Shown in pieces: positions 1 to 12,438 of a DNA stretch of 64,000 nt; the stretch's first letter is position 1; every line of letters starts with the position of its first letter. Below the pieces are notes generated by a model that was given only the letters and a program-made list of their open reading frames with translations, did no database searches and was not told the origin of the DNA. The position numbers and the translations under genes were made by a program. The stretch comes from Sclerurus mexicanus (taxonomy: Eukaryota; Chordata; Aves; Passeriformes; Furnariidae), in assembly GCA_013396755.1 (NCBI GenBank), contig VWZF01006901.1, positions 376,031-440,030 on the forward strand, given 5' to 3'.

Positions 1-3000
1 AGTTTTCTGTCATTCTTTGTCATTCCAGGTGCACTACTTGACAATTTTTTTAGATCCCTGTCCAGACTCTCCTTCAGAAATCTAGAAGGACCATGAAGAT
101 TGCATCAAGGACTTGAATAAACAACAGATAACATGCATATCCAACACACTAACCTCATTTGCAAGCTCTTACAATAAATGATTGACAGCTGATGCCCTAA
201 GCAAAACTGCTGTTTATAAAGTCCTTTTCAGTCCACCTACATTAGTCTCTCCACATAGCAGAAGTCAGTACACTGCTATCAAAACCAAGTCTGTGACTGA
301 TAATATTGAACTCTTCATTACCCCAAGTGTTGCTGCAAGTAATACCATGGGTTTGAACACCACCGTTCAATAAAGGCTTATTATTATAAATATTCAGCTT
401 ATGTTCTGACGAGAACAAACAGCTTTGCAGCCAAGGTGAAAGGGGTGAATTGCAAATAGGTCTAGGTTATGATAGAGACAATGCCCTATTTTTATGAATT
501 GACCTTGTATCCTGGCACTGAACACAAATTCAGTGGAATAAACTGGATCTTGTGTATTCAAACAAAACTGGTTGGTTATTAGAAAATTTAGTTTCTAGAA
601 AACTGAAGCATGAACAGAAGTTCTTTCAAATGATGCAGAGAAGGGTTCTTCTGTGGTTTAGTCTGATATTTCCAATACTTTTATTAAGGCTAAAATCTTA
701 GCAAAGGTTTGTCGTTTGGAGGTTTTTTAATGTAGTTTCTTGAACTAGATAAGGCACCACAAATAAATAGTGTCTGGCATTACAGCTCATGTGGCTTATA
801 AGAGCAGAAACTTGTACTGGCCTCCTCTCCTAAATTCATTTTCTCTCTGCTTCAGAGCTGGCTGTGCACCAGAATCTCTCAGCAAGAGAGCATCTAATCT
901 TTCCCTGGGAACAGCACCCAGATTGCTCTGCCTAAAGTCACAACACACCCTTCTGGTTCCTTTGTCCATTCTGTATTTCATCCTAATTAACCAGCAGTTT
1001 CTAATGATAAAAATAATAAAAGAAACACATCACTTCCCGTAACTATGAATACACTGATTCACATGTGCTGGGCAGTTGCCCTGCCAGCCTGGTTGTAAGA
1101 GGAAAAAGGAATAATGAAAAAGACTTTCATTTGACTGAGTTCCTTATTGCACTTGTGTGTTGTGTGAGTTGAATTAATCAAGAACATCACTGAATCTGTT
1201 GATGGTTGTTCCCTGAAAATTTGGAGCCAATAAGAGTGCATGATCATCTGAGCTGGACTACAGCAATGGTTCATATTTACAAAACATGCTCAAATCCTGC
1301 TGAACCTCAGAGAATGAAGCAGAGATAAGGAGCTCCAAGAACACACATGACAGAATCCCTTTCAGATTATGTCCTGTACATTTATTACTTATGAAGGCAG
1401 ACCATTTTCACCTGTTCCAGGCATATCCAAGATCCCTCTGACCTCAGCACCTAAAAATATCACAACTGCATGAAACACATACCATCCCAAGAAAGTACAA
1501 GCTCTATTATGATGCTCCAAGAGTTCAGTGGGGACCCCAAGACAACACCAAAACACTATGGTCAAGCAGGGAACTGAACCATAACGCCAATGGTACAACT
1601 TTGCAGAGATTTAAGGAGTGGGTCATACATAGCTGAAATACTGATGGCCAGCAGGGAGCAAAACTAACAGGGAAGTCAGCGCCAGAAGAGACAATGATTG
1701 AGTACTGCCTTGTCTTGCTGAGAAACAATTGTAAAGGCCAGGCTATCCCTCATTCGTTCATAAAAGGAGAGCAAAATTTATTTCCTGGAGGCAGGAAAGC
1801 AGAAAGAAATAATTTATTTTTAAGGGAATTATAAACTCTTGCATAAGAGTGCAATGAATATCTAGACAGCATGTAAGGAATTCAGTCCTACTCCAGCAAG
1901 AAAGTTCCTCTGGTAGCACACATATGTCCAAGAAAAACATTTAAACATGAAACTGTAAATCTTAACTTCTGAGATTTTTTTCTAAGAAGCTTAAGAACCT
2001 TCCTGCTTAAGAAGAAAAAATGTGTGTCTGGGGTATTTCAATAATCTTTTTTAAGATTAAGTCCCTAGAATATTTTCCTTTTTGTCACCTATGATGTCAT
2101 TCTCAACTCAGTATTTAATATTTTCAAACAGACCCATGCATACCCAGCATAAATAACCACTGCCACTGGGAGGGCCTTAACACATCCATGCAGCAACAAA
2201 CAGAGCAAGTCTTGAATTGCATTTGCTGACAACTTTAGCTGGGACAGTCCAGTGATTCCTGCCCTAAAACATCTGCCTGATACCTTTATCCCAGAATTAC
2301 CCAGTCTGTGGCTGAGAATAAGAATAAGCGCAGAGAAGAATCAGCTCTTGAACTGCTGCAATTTACAGGCCAAAATATGAAAGAAAACTAGAGCCAATGT
2401 CAGTTTACTGTAGTATGATGGATGATAAATGGTAACAGTTCAAGAGCTGCTGGAGCCACCAGTTGCAGAAGGAAGCACAGAGGAGGACAGGTGGTTGGGC
2501 AGCAACACTTCAGCCATAATAGTTTAATCTGAAGCCGCAAGTGTGTCAACACCTTCTCTAAAGTGATGTGTCTCACCAAAGGTTGCAGAAAGCCTTTCCC
2601 CCAAGGAGATCTCTAGAGAGAAAGTGAAGATCAGTCTCACCATCCTTATTCAGGCAAACCATACCCTTAAGAGCCACCTGAGCAAGGACATGCATAAGAG
2701 AGCTGAAGTTTTTTTAAGGCCTTATATTCATTTTGATGTACAGGTAAACACACAGGCAGTTCACAGAACTACATGACTACACAACATTGCCCAAGGCCTC
2801 ACATCAGTTTTGCAGTCAACAAAGCAGGGATAACTATTTCACTGAGATGCAGTTGGGAATCCCTTGAGAGTATTTGGTGAAGATTTTGAGAGGCTAAAAC
2901 ACTGGGTGCCTTTCAGCTGCAAAATATCATTTGACACTATCATCAAGCAACAAAAAAACACAGGACCTCACAAAGTTACTAGAGCTGTTTCTGTGCAAAG

Positions 3001-3163
3001 GCAGTGCAGGCTGTGGCAACAAATTGCTGGGGTCAGAGGAACAGGCAAACAAGGACTTAGCTAATGGTCCAGAAAACCTGACCAGCTTTTTGTGTCTCAA
3101 AGATAAGTATCTCAGTGCCTAGGTATTTTCCACTGCTGAGGAGAGGAGGAGAGTTCTCCCGTC
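1..3163. other. Noncoding DNA, no recognised element
   Basis: Unique-looking AT-rich sequence without a supported gene. Short open frames are present on both strands, but none shows a recognisable domain, signal peptide or codon pattern, and none is longer than chance allows. I saw no CR1, MIR, LTR or DNA-transposon signature here. A promoter or terminator cannot be supported. Confidence 0.6.
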
Positions 3164-3277
3164 AGGAAGAGCCACCACTTCTCCCAAATCCTCTGTGGAG
3201 CGTCCTATCTCTGGAATCAACTCTGGATGGCCATTTCTCCTGCCTCTTTCCATCTGGGAGAAGAGGTGGCCTCTCCT
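3164..3277. repeat. Imperfect inverted repeat, 23-base arms
   Basis: The left arm (3164-3186) and right arm (3255-3277) are reverse complements at 19 of 23 positions, counted by hand, with a 68-base spacer. The transcript of either strand could fold into a stem-loop. The pairing does not continue outside or inside the arms. No flanking target-site duplication was found, so it does not look like a MITE. It may be a chance or local structure. Confidence 0.55.
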
Positions 3278-4740
3278 GGTTGTCACACTATGGGCATACA
3301 AATTTAGTGATGCCTATTCTACTGAGAAGCCTTGAAGCAAACTTGCATGTAATAACTTCTTATGTGAACGAAGGTACTCACGTGACCCAACCATGACAGT
3401 AAACACTGTGATTTGTGTGACAAAGAACTACTACCTGGACTTCATGGATCATATGTGATGGCCTAAACAGTGTTCATGTGGTATTGGAAATAGGCATGTG
3501 AAGAGTTTGCAGTTTAGGGCCTCTATCCAGCAATCCATGCTGGCAGACCTGTAAAGGGATCTGGACGTAGTACAATGAACAATAACAGTAAACAATGGGA
3601 GAGAAGAGAGTGAGGGTCATAACTGCAAGACCATCTGGTTGTTTCCATTTGCTGTGTACACATCTTGCTAGTCCTGCCGCTAGAAAAACAGAGAGGGTTA
3701 TTGGAGTACCGAGTTACTAATGAATAGTTGCATTTATGTCTTATATGCCGTTATTGATATCAATAGCTGTGGCAGCACTTTGGACACTGTTTCTGAGGAA
3801 GGCCAAAGCATTAACATTTCTGATTGGAAATATGTCAATATGCAAAATAATTTGGTACATGTGGCAGTTTTGTTACATGAAATTTTAAGCATTGTTTAAT
3901 GTGTGGGTGTTTTTCCTTTTCCTCTGAGATTTTCTTTAAGAGTTCTTAATTCCCTTGCTGGGGATCATCAGCACTTATATGATCAAGCCCATAACCGGCA
4001 TTCTAGGTACCAAGACAAAAGAATAAATTACAATAAAATGAGGAATTCTGTATGTGCTTTGGTAGGATACATGAAGGAAACTCAATTATTTGCAATTAGT
4101 CAACATGGATCAATATTTGATTTATCCTTAACGAATCTCTACTAAGCTTCCAAACCAATGAAAAGAACACAGATTAGGCAGATGTATCTTGCTCTGTGCT
4201 CTACCTGCAACCAGATGTGGGCTTTAGTAAACCACATGTGGGAGTGAAAACAGAGCCAAGGGCCCTTCTCAGAGAATCACCTGCCACTTGACCATATGGT
4301 TTCAACCTTGGAGTCAGGTAGCAAGGGCATTCCAGCCTTTTGCAATCTGCAAGTTGACCGAGTGGGAGACATGCTCATAGGTACTCTGAACTATCCAGGA
4401 GGGGCAGAACCAGGGCTGAAAGTAGAGAATGGCACCTCTCTCTTTTGAAGAGGAAATCTTAGATTTGAGCATCTCCTCACTTAAATTAGTGTATTTTGAA
4501 AATAAGTCCATAAAGGTTAAAAGTGTAAAACTGCAGAAAATTAAAGATTCAAGGCTGAAGTTTGTTTGAGCACCCTCTGTCTGAATTCTGACAAAGCTCC
4601 CCAGATTAGGTACCCAGAAAACTTTTTCTAATCCATAAAAAGAAGTGAGGGGAAACTGAGTTGCTCAGGAGATAAATCCTACTATCATACCACTATTTTA
4701 GCAGAGAAGAGGATGTAAACCAGACTGCCAGAGAGCTCAA
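3278..4740. other. Noncoding DNA, no recognised element
   Basis: Unique-looking sequence. Open frames at 3903-4145 (+) and 4314-4511 (-) have no recognisable protein features. Nothing else is seen. Confidence 0.55.
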
Positions 4741-4976
4741 GAGGCTTTATTTCCTGACGTTCATTTTTCATCACCAATCCTGAACAGACCCCAAAACTCA
4801 GACTAATTAAAGACAAATAATTAAGCACATTCATACTGTGAAGGTTGGCAGACTCCCACTGTATTGTGAGACCACCTTGGCATTTAAATGGTTAGGGACT
4901 ATATCCCACAACATCATGCTCATCTCATTGTGGTAGAGAGCTCTTGAGAATGTTATTAGCTGGGTGTTCGCCTTGC
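4741..4976 (+). repeat. Duplicated AT-rich segment, copy A
   Basis: This segment is homologous, in the same orientation, to 6266-6474. The copies start with the shared word GAGGCTTT and then share CAATCCTG (4775 and 6288). They also share ACTAATTAAA, GTTGGCA, CACCTTGGCA, TCTCATTGTG (4923 and 6420) and GAGAGCTCTTGAG (4936 and 6433). Over about 65 aligned bases after CCAAAACTCA I count roughly four in five identical, with small indels; the offset shifts from 1513 to 1497 bases, so copy B lost about 15 bases. Copy A contains homeodomain-like cores (TAATTA, AATTAA). Either a local duplication of a regulatory element or two members of an unnamed old repeat family would explain this. Confidence 0.8.
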
Positions 4977-5445
4977 CGTTTTTCCACATGAGGCAGATGG
5001 GTAATTACGAAGCTAATAGTCTGATTGAGAGAAATCAGATGCAGTGGTTTGCCCAATTAGATGATACATTAGCTTCCTTCTTTGTAAGCAGCTAATGTGT
5101 GAAGCAAAGTGGTATTTTTGAGGGTCAGAATCCTTAAACAAGTGCCGAGTTGCAGATTATTGTGTCTCTCTTTTTTTTTCTAATGGAGGAAAAGTGCTAA
5201 GTCTTCATTACTAAAAGCATAGAAAATGCAAATCAGGCTCTGAAACAAAAGAGTGAAGGGACAGGCGAGAATATTTGGTGTCCAATGTGTCAACCTACAA
5301 CATCAATTACATTGAAATGCAATGCATGGGAGCCTAATCAAGGATAGTATAATTGTAATAATTGCATGCTTTTGTTGGAGAGCTGCTGCCATTGTTATTG
5401 TCAACCATTTGTTTTTCTCCATTGTTTAAGGGGAGAGTATTTAAA
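4977..5445. promoter_or_regulatory. Candidate conserved noncoding element
   Basis: AT-rich, complex, non-repetitive sequence lying directly after duplicated copy A. It has TAATTA-type cores (GGGTAATTACG near 5000), inverted ATTAGCTT/AGCTAAT words near 5070-5097, and SOX-like ATTGTTATTGT and CCATTGTTTAAG near 5391-5430. The texture resembles vertebrate developmental enhancers. This is inference from motif content only, because I cannot compare genomes. Confidence 0.3.
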
Positions 5446-5471
5446 ATATATATATGTGTGTGCATATATAA
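5446..5471. repeat. Short (TA)n/(TG)n microsatellite
   Basis: Alternating purine-pyrimidine tract passing from TA to TG and back to TA. Ordinary simple repeat. Confidence 0.8.
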
Positions 5472-6265
5472 CCGTGCTGAAATGTCTGAAGAACAGTACA
5501 TAGGTAGAAGGCTGTGTTTCTACACACAAAACGCGTTGAGTCTTTCTTATTCCTGTTCTTCAGATGGTGGAAATCCAAGAGTCTGAACACAGGGAAGGCA
5601 GGTAATGCTGAAAACTGAGAGGTGGACACTGACCTACAATCTGTGCCATACAAGGAGAGTTACTTTTCCTTTTGCTGACACATCTCCTAGTCCAGGGAGG
5701 TGAGTTACTCACAGTGACTGGCAAGTCATGAAGTGACCCAGTAGTAAATCATCCAAACAATCTCCAAGAAACCTCTGGTCTGCCTCTTTTCTTCAGAACA
5801 AAAAAGGAAGAGGTCAAAATAAACAGTTTTTCTTGTTGTATTTCCTCCAGAGCTGCAATCTGTTTCTGACATTTAAAAGGATTTTTAAAAATCTACAATC
5901 CTGACAATGGCATTCAAGATAAATGAACATAAAGGAGAGGATTGCATGGGAAAAGAATGACAGCGTGAGTTTACTCAAGACCTCGTTAAGGAAGAAAAAC
6001 AGAGCAATAACCTCTTGTAAATAAACCAGTGATACTTTCTGTATCCTGAAGTTAGGCTGGAAATTCTTCTTATAGCAAAGTGCTCAATGTTCAGATCAAA
6101 TGAGAGGTTTATTTTCTCAAATCACTGGGGCTTGCCAATAGGTTGAAACAGAGGCACAATAGAAACAGGCTAAAACATTTAACATAGCTGTTAAATCTCA
6201 TTCTCCACAGCTAAAAAAGAACAATGCTGTACCGTCTTTTCTGAGAATACACTCTCCTGCCATAG
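5472..6265. other. Noncoding DNA between the two duplicated copies
   Basis: No gene or recognised repeat. It separates copy B from copy A and shows no obvious similarity to the DNA following copy B. Confidence 0.5.
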
Positions 6266-6474
6266 GAGGCTTTTCATGTATCTCTAACAATCCTGTACAT
6301 ACTCCAAAACTCACACTAATTAAAAGCAAATAATCAAATACATTCAATTTGAAAAGTTGGCAAACTCGCTTGTATTATTGTGTTAGCACCTTGGCACCAA
6401 AATGATCACATCGTGCTAATCTCATTGTGCAGGAGAGCTCTTGAGCGTGTTATTCAGTAGGTCTGCTCCCTGCC
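6266..6474 (+). repeat. Duplicated AT-rich segment, copy B
   Basis: Homologue of 4741-4976 in direct orientation. It keeps the ACTAATTAAAA, CACCTTGGCAC, TCTCATTGTG and GAGAGCTCTTGAG words but has lost about 15 bases in the middle, where copy A has AATGGTTAGGGACTATATCC-like sequence. Similarity fades after about 6474, where copy B enters a C-rich stretch. Divergence of the two copies suggests an old duplication. Confidence 0.8.
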
Positions 6475-7959
6475 CCCCATCTCCCAGACCCATCCCATTC
6501 TCCTCCATCACTAGCTCCCTCTTTCTTTAACTAGATAAAGAAATGAAAACATAAGCAAAGTTAAGCAAAAGCAGGACAGTATTCTCATCATATTTTGCTC
6601 AGAGGCAACCAGAACCTGTGTTACCTTCTACAGTGATTTTGTTTCATCCTAGTTTCATTTCATGGCCACAGATACAGTGGGTAAACCTAAGAGATGCTTT
6701 AAAATAAACTAAGCAGACTGCATGTGTTCCTCACTAGCTCCCATATAACATTATTATATTATTGTATGGAGCAGTTGGCGACCACAGAAATGCGAGAAGT
6801 ATAAATACAATAAACAAAAGACTACAAGATTTAGCAGTCTATGGCTGACTCAGTGAAGAAACCCAGAAAGAAGCATTTTAGGATTTCTTCTCTTTGAAAT
6901 TTTCATTTTACAGGTAAAACTGCTCTTCATTTGCTGCGAAATAACAGTAACATAATACAAATTTTAAAAAAAAAAAATCCAATGTGCTGTGCAGAAGAAG
7001 GCTTCATTTTCTTGACAGGCTTAATTTATACAGAGAAAAACCTCTCTGTAGTGACACTTGTAAAAACACGTCTGCCCTCTTGGTAAGAGGCCACCGCTTT
7101 CTGAAGGACATGATATATTGTAAACTTAGAATGGATGATATTATAGAAAGGCGACTAGCTTCATGGCTGAAAAAAGTTGCACAGGAAAACTTACACATAT
7201 GGCAATATTGAAGTATTTGGTCTCTCTGGGACTCTTTAAGGTTGTGAAGTTTTCTGTATACAGGCCTATGCACCACCTGACATTAACACCTACAGAAGCC
7301 CATTTGTGCACTATGAAGTACCAGTTTCATTTTCTGCCAGCAGTCTGGGAGGAATTTTCCCCAACAATCCAATAGATCAAGACTGAACAAATATTCGTGA
7401 CTAAAGATATATTCATTCCAGTGTTTCTAACCACTGGCTTTTTTTACAACTGCAAAGTTCACCACAGTAGCTATGACCAAGGGCTAGGTATGACCATGAA
7501 CTGGGTAGGTACAACAATTCAGCACCAGGTTTTCTGCCTTGTTGAAAAAGGCTAGAATCTACATATATCTCCCAACATTTTCCTCTTCTGGGCTAAGGGG
7601 AGCATTATTCTTTCCCATAACGTTTTTCACTGGGGTCTTATGTTTATGCTTGCACATATCTATGCTGGTTATTGAAAATATGATCCTTAGGAGTCACTTC
7701 CAACTCGAGATGTTCTGGTTCTATGATATGGCCTGCCATCCTCCATCCGGCACTTGCTGTTCAGGTGATATATTTTTGCCTGGGCTCCAGAAACTCTTAT
7801 GAGAAAGACCCACCTCTAAAACACAGGGCATTAAAGGCCTATGTCAGGAGAAATACTCTTTTTTTTAAATTTCTTAACACTTATTGGATAAAAGTGCATT
7901 AAAATTAGGTAACTGCTATAGAAGTGCAAAGCTGAAGACCACAGCATTTCATGTGGGGG
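6475..7959. other. Noncoding DNA, no recognised element
   Basis: No gene supported. Small overlapping frames near 6984-7375 on both strands have no domain. A pyrimidine-rich patch lies near 6470-6535. Confidence 0.5.
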
Positions 7960-8007
7960 AAAAAAAAAAACCAAACAAAAAAAACCAACCCACAAACAAA
8001 ACAACCA
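7960..8007. repeat. A/C-only low-complexity tract
   Basis: Forty-eight consecutive bases contain only A and C on the plus strand, starting with an A11 run. Such tracts are common slippage products; no transposon body is attached that I can recognise. Confidence 0.85.
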
Positions 8008-8456
8008 GAAAAAGAGGTTGCTGGAGAGGACAGGACTTGTAAGGGTACCACTGAGCTTTTAACACAAAGGCACTCACAGTGGAAGATGGCACACTAATAT
8101 AGTCTTTAACTGGGGAGGGTGCTACATAAGGGAGTCTGATTAATTTGTGAGCTTCAAGACAGTTAGTTCCTATTTATGATTTATTAATGAAGGCCATATT
8201 CATAGTACAAAGTTTTGTTCATAAAGTTTGCAGTCAAATTTTGTTTAGAAGAGAACTGTAATTCACAACATATTACTGGTTATTTGACTAAGTAAGTTTT
8301 ACTTTGAGTTGCTCATAGATTTCTGTCTGTCGTGAAGAAAGGTTGATAAGCCAACACAAGAAGTACCAAGAGCACTGCCCAAGTCTGGAAAGCCCTGAGT
8401 TTCCAGAGAATGCCCATTGATATTACCAGGAGAAATGCTTGTAGACATCAGGATAG

Positions 8457-8764
8457 CATATGGCCTCTGAAATCAATATTGGTTTGCAGCTTGACACATG
8501 GATGGATAGATACCACAGAGAAATTGAAATAAATATGACAAGCTAAGTCATACAAAGAAAAACATCTATACACAATCACACTCGAGCAGATGCTTTGGCT
8601 GAAATAGGTGATTTAGAGGAACACATTGTAGATCTGAGAAATGGAAAAATTAATCTAAAACTTAGATTAGTGCATAATGCACTTTTGCAAGCAAAACTGA
8701 GGGAGGATTCAGAGAAACTCCTCAGGGACAATGCTAAGAGAAGTTACTGTCAGCAAAGTTGTTG
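8457..8764 (+). pseudogene. Decayed coiled-coil-like open frame (tentative)
   Basis: One frame reads about 100 codons with a single internal stop (TAA at 8544-8546) before ending near 8764. The part before the stop includes LDTWMDRYHREIEINMTS. The part after it includes ADALAEIGDLEEHIVDLRNG, then NLKLRLVHNALLQAKLRED. Ile and Leu fall at heptad a/d spacing (I, L, I, L, then L seven residues on) and charge is high, as in a coiled coil. There is no start codon for the second part, no clear polypyrimidine tract plus AG upstream, and no match I can name. It could be a decayed exon or processed pseudogene of a ciliary or cytoskeletal coiled-coil protein, a LINE ORF1 coiled-coil remnant, or chance. 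Length alone is not significant. Confidence 0.25.
8651..8682. repeat. Two adjacent short inverted repeats
   Basis: TAATCTA (8651-8657) pairs with TAGATTA (8663-8669). Immediately after it, GTGCAT (8670-8675) pairs with ATGCAC (8677-8682) around one base. Both stems are short and may be chance. Confidence 0.5.
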
Positions 8765-11700
8765 ATGAACCTGCTGTAGAATTAACAGCAAATCTAACAG
8801 AGTATTTCCTTCCCCCAGCTTCTGTATCAATTGAAACAGAGAGGTTTCAACAAAACAGCCCCAAAGCATAAGAGAGAAGGAGAAGGTGGATTTCTCTAAG
8901 GCATTAAAACAGGCTGGTGCAAACACTTCGGTCTTGTTTGTAGTTTAATGCATTACCCCAGAGGTCTGAATGTGAAATCTGGACTTAAGAAAGAAAATCC
9001 TCATCTAACAAAGAAAGCACTGCAATAGCTATGTGTGAAAGTTCTTCCAGCACTTCTTTCTGCTTGCCATATGGCCAGCTTCACCCACATTAGTAGCAAC
9101 TACTCAGCAAAGTCTCAGCATTTTGAAAGAGAGAGAGAGACAAATACGGAAGTCTCATCCACAAGCATTTGGCTAAGAAACACTCAGTTCTCTACATACA
9201 ATATTGCTATAGCTTTGTCTGATGTTAATGAAATAAAAACATCAGGAAGTGTCAATCCCAGAAAATTTGGAATAATTTACATAATTCAGTGGGTTTGTAG
9301 CCACGTTTTTAGCTTCAAACCATTTTAACTCTTTCAGTGCCTAGTGTTACAGAACTAGAGACTGATAAGAGGTATCCTAAGGTCTTCCACAGACTTGTAA
9401 GGTTCAGGACTCAGCAGAAATGCCCTGTTTCTGTTACATACATACAAAGACATATAGGGAAGAGAATTCCTCCCAGCCTTCCATCCACAAAACGCACTCC
9501 TTGCCTGTGTTTAGCACTGATAAGCAGAAGAAGAGGAGTGTGTTTCTGGTTTTCTGGTTTTCAGGGTGGAATAAGTAGGCACCATTCACTCAGACTTCGA
9601 ATGCCATGAATTTACGACAATGGGAAATAATTTTTTGTCTCCCTTTGACTGAAGTTCCCAAACCTGTATGTATCATTTTCTCGGCAACATCTGAGAATAG
9701 CCAGCCTCCTATGTCCTGTTTATCTTACACACCATCTTTTTAGCTGGAATACTCCTGGGCCAGGGCTTTCGAAGACTCGGCTTTCACATTGCAACAAGTC
9801 CTGAAACAGAGAGAGCTCTGAAATAAAAGACCTCACATATGGTCCATTGTTTTATATTGTTTTCTCTTTCCTGTCTGCTAATTGTTGATGTTGCTAATAC
9901 CTGAGCATGTTCTGTCTTCCCTTCAGCCTCCCACTCCCTCATTTACATCTCTCAGTGAAAGCCAGAGTTCTGCCCGTGTCGCAGCACAGTCTGTTGGCAA
10001 AGAGACATCTGAAACATCACAGCCAGGTAGCACTGGAAGTTCATTGACACATCAGTAGGAAGAGGGAGTATGCATCAGTTAATAAACAGCTTTATACTGT
10101 TTATAGATTAATGCTGTGATGAATTTATAGAGGAATACTTAAATGCACTCAGACCAAAGAAAATCAAAATCTGATTTATCCACAACCAAACCATCGTGTC
10201 TGAAATTGCCCTGCAGACACACTGTGGTCCTGAGCTACAGGACTTTAATGCCTCTGTATCACAGAGATTTTTCTAAAAATTTCCCATTGCTGTTACTGTT
10301 GTTGGAAACTCCAGTGTAGATAAGACATTCATCATTGCCAACAGCTTTATGTCTTCTAGTCTTTCTGTTTTCCAGGTTGGATGACATTGCTTTGCTTATT
10401 CATCACTTTTACTTCTGCGAGCTGTGCTTGGATCTATTTAGTAACAGTAGGAAATTTTAATGGAGAAAAGTTCTCCGTTGCTGTAATACCTGCTTAGCCC
10501 CTGGCCTCTCTGCTGAGGTCATCAAAGACAGCAGCTAAAGCAATGTGCAAATTAAAAATTGAACAGAGACTGCCCATTCATTCACCTGCCTCAATGACAA
10601 ACCTTCATACAGTGTAACAAATTTCAGGCTTAGAAGAAGGCTAAACCAGCTATGGTTCCATAATCCATCCCTAACTATCCAGGTTCTGGGAACATTCTTT
10701 GCAGAGGTGTGAATATTTACCTTTAGAATTAAGCCAAAATCATAAATTTCTGTGTGAAAATCAACAAAAAATAACACTGGTGCCATTCAAATCAAGATTG
10801 AAAAAAAAAATTGTATAGTATTGGGAGAATTTTTGAGTTTTAAGCCCTGTAAAAGAAAAATTAAGTTACCAAGGTAAAGAAGAGCTATGTTCACTGAGCA
10901 CTGAAGCCTGGTAAATATTCAATTTTTAATGGCATCCACTTCTATTTCGTTCACTGAATTATTGGACTGACCTTAAATTAGAGATCTGGATGGAGCTGAA
11001 TTGAATGTTGTGAAGATGAGTGTAATTACCTTGCTTCTCTGTATTCTAATTCATTTTATTTTTTTAATTCTTCATCTGTGTGACAAACTGAATGTCAGCA
11101 CTTGTGGATTTATACTCATAGAAACAGAGAACAGAACTGATAGAGCAGACAGTGGCAGAAGGAAAGATATACCTGTGTTGTGGTCAGGGGTGTGACTGCA
11201 GAACCTTCCTGCTTTCCTCTTCGTGAAAGAGCTGTAGTTGTATATACTGTCCCATTCATCAGCATAGGCCAAATAAGACTCTCAGAGTTCTGGCACCTGC
11301 AAATGAGGCCCCTGCCATCCTGCGACTTTCATCAGAACCACCTACACCTAGAGGCCAGTATACCAAGGCAAGTGTATCTGCTCACCTCATTACACTCCAC
11401 AGGCATGGCCTTGGGTGATTTTGGTCCAAGGTCCTGTAGAGGTAACCCTTGAAAGCAAACAAATGTATCCAGCAGTCATCCACTGCTCTGTAGAGTGAAC
11501 TGGGCCAACAGCAACACCAGGTGTAAGATGAAACCACCTGCACTCAGCATCATAGGTGTCATACCATAGGCCACCTTCACCACCAATGTGGTAGGCACGT
11601 CTTATGGCTGACTAATGGATCTGGAGATCTGGACAAGTAGACCTGTATCAGACCTAAGTGTTTATATCCCCCTGTCCTTGTGTCTCAGTTTTACCACTTA

Positions 11701-12393
11701 CAACCAATATCCCTTTATACCTTCTAATTTACTTAAAAAAACTTTCTACTATATATTTTTTCAGGCATGTATTTAAACCTCGAAATATTTCCTGAGCTCC
11801 CCTTACAATTACTGTTATCTAGCCTTTACATACGTGGTTGCTGACGTCTTCTCTCACAATGACTTCTCTTGACTTGCTTAATTTTGTGTAAATAGGACTC
11901 AATATTCTTTGATAAGCAAGTAACAACAGCCTTCTCTAGTCAGACAGGGAAACTTGGAGTCACCAGTATTTATATAGACACTTAGCAGAAGTAGATGTAG
12001 AAACAGAGACTCCAACTGGTTAATGAAAATCTATCAGCAGGCAAAAAAGAAGGCCAACAGGAGCTCTTGATAGCCCTAAGAAAATGTGCAATGGCCCTAG
12101 CTGTGTTTGATGGTAAATGTCACATCTCATGTCAGAGTCTGCCTAGAAATTACCCCTAAAGACCATATTGCCTCAGAAGTTAAGTATTAGCAGCTGCATG
12201 CTTGTCATTAACCCCTCACCTGCCATGCAACTTTCTACTTGCCCAGAGCCAAATACTTCAAAGGAGGGTTGACTGACTTTCTTACTGGGGGTAAGAAAGC
12301 TGCAGGACATACAATGTACGGTAAAGAGCACTCATGTACATGTGCCCTTTTATAGGACATTTATCATAATAGTACTGAGGATATCAGCAGTTT
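8765..12393. other. Noncoding DNA, no recognised element
   Basis: No gene or interspersed repeat recognised across 3.6 kb. A (GA)6 tract sits at 9129-9140. Frames at 9035-9328, 9337-9609 and 11180-11452 (+) have no recognisable protein content. Confidence 0.5.
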
Positions 12394-12438
12394 CAGCTGA
12401 TTTGAAGAATAACACTCCTGTTCAGCTGAACAGCTGAA
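12394..12438. promoter_or_regulatory. Palindromic E-box cluster
   Basis: Three CAGCTG hexamers occur in 43 bases (12394-12399, 12423-12428, 12431-12436). The second is the centre of a perfect 16-base palindrome, CTGTTCAGCTGAACAG (12418-12433). An overlapping inverted repeat, TTCAGCTG-AA-CAGCTGAA, covers 12421-12438. CAGCTG is a bHLH (E-box) core. Binding is inferred, not shown. Confidence 0.4.
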
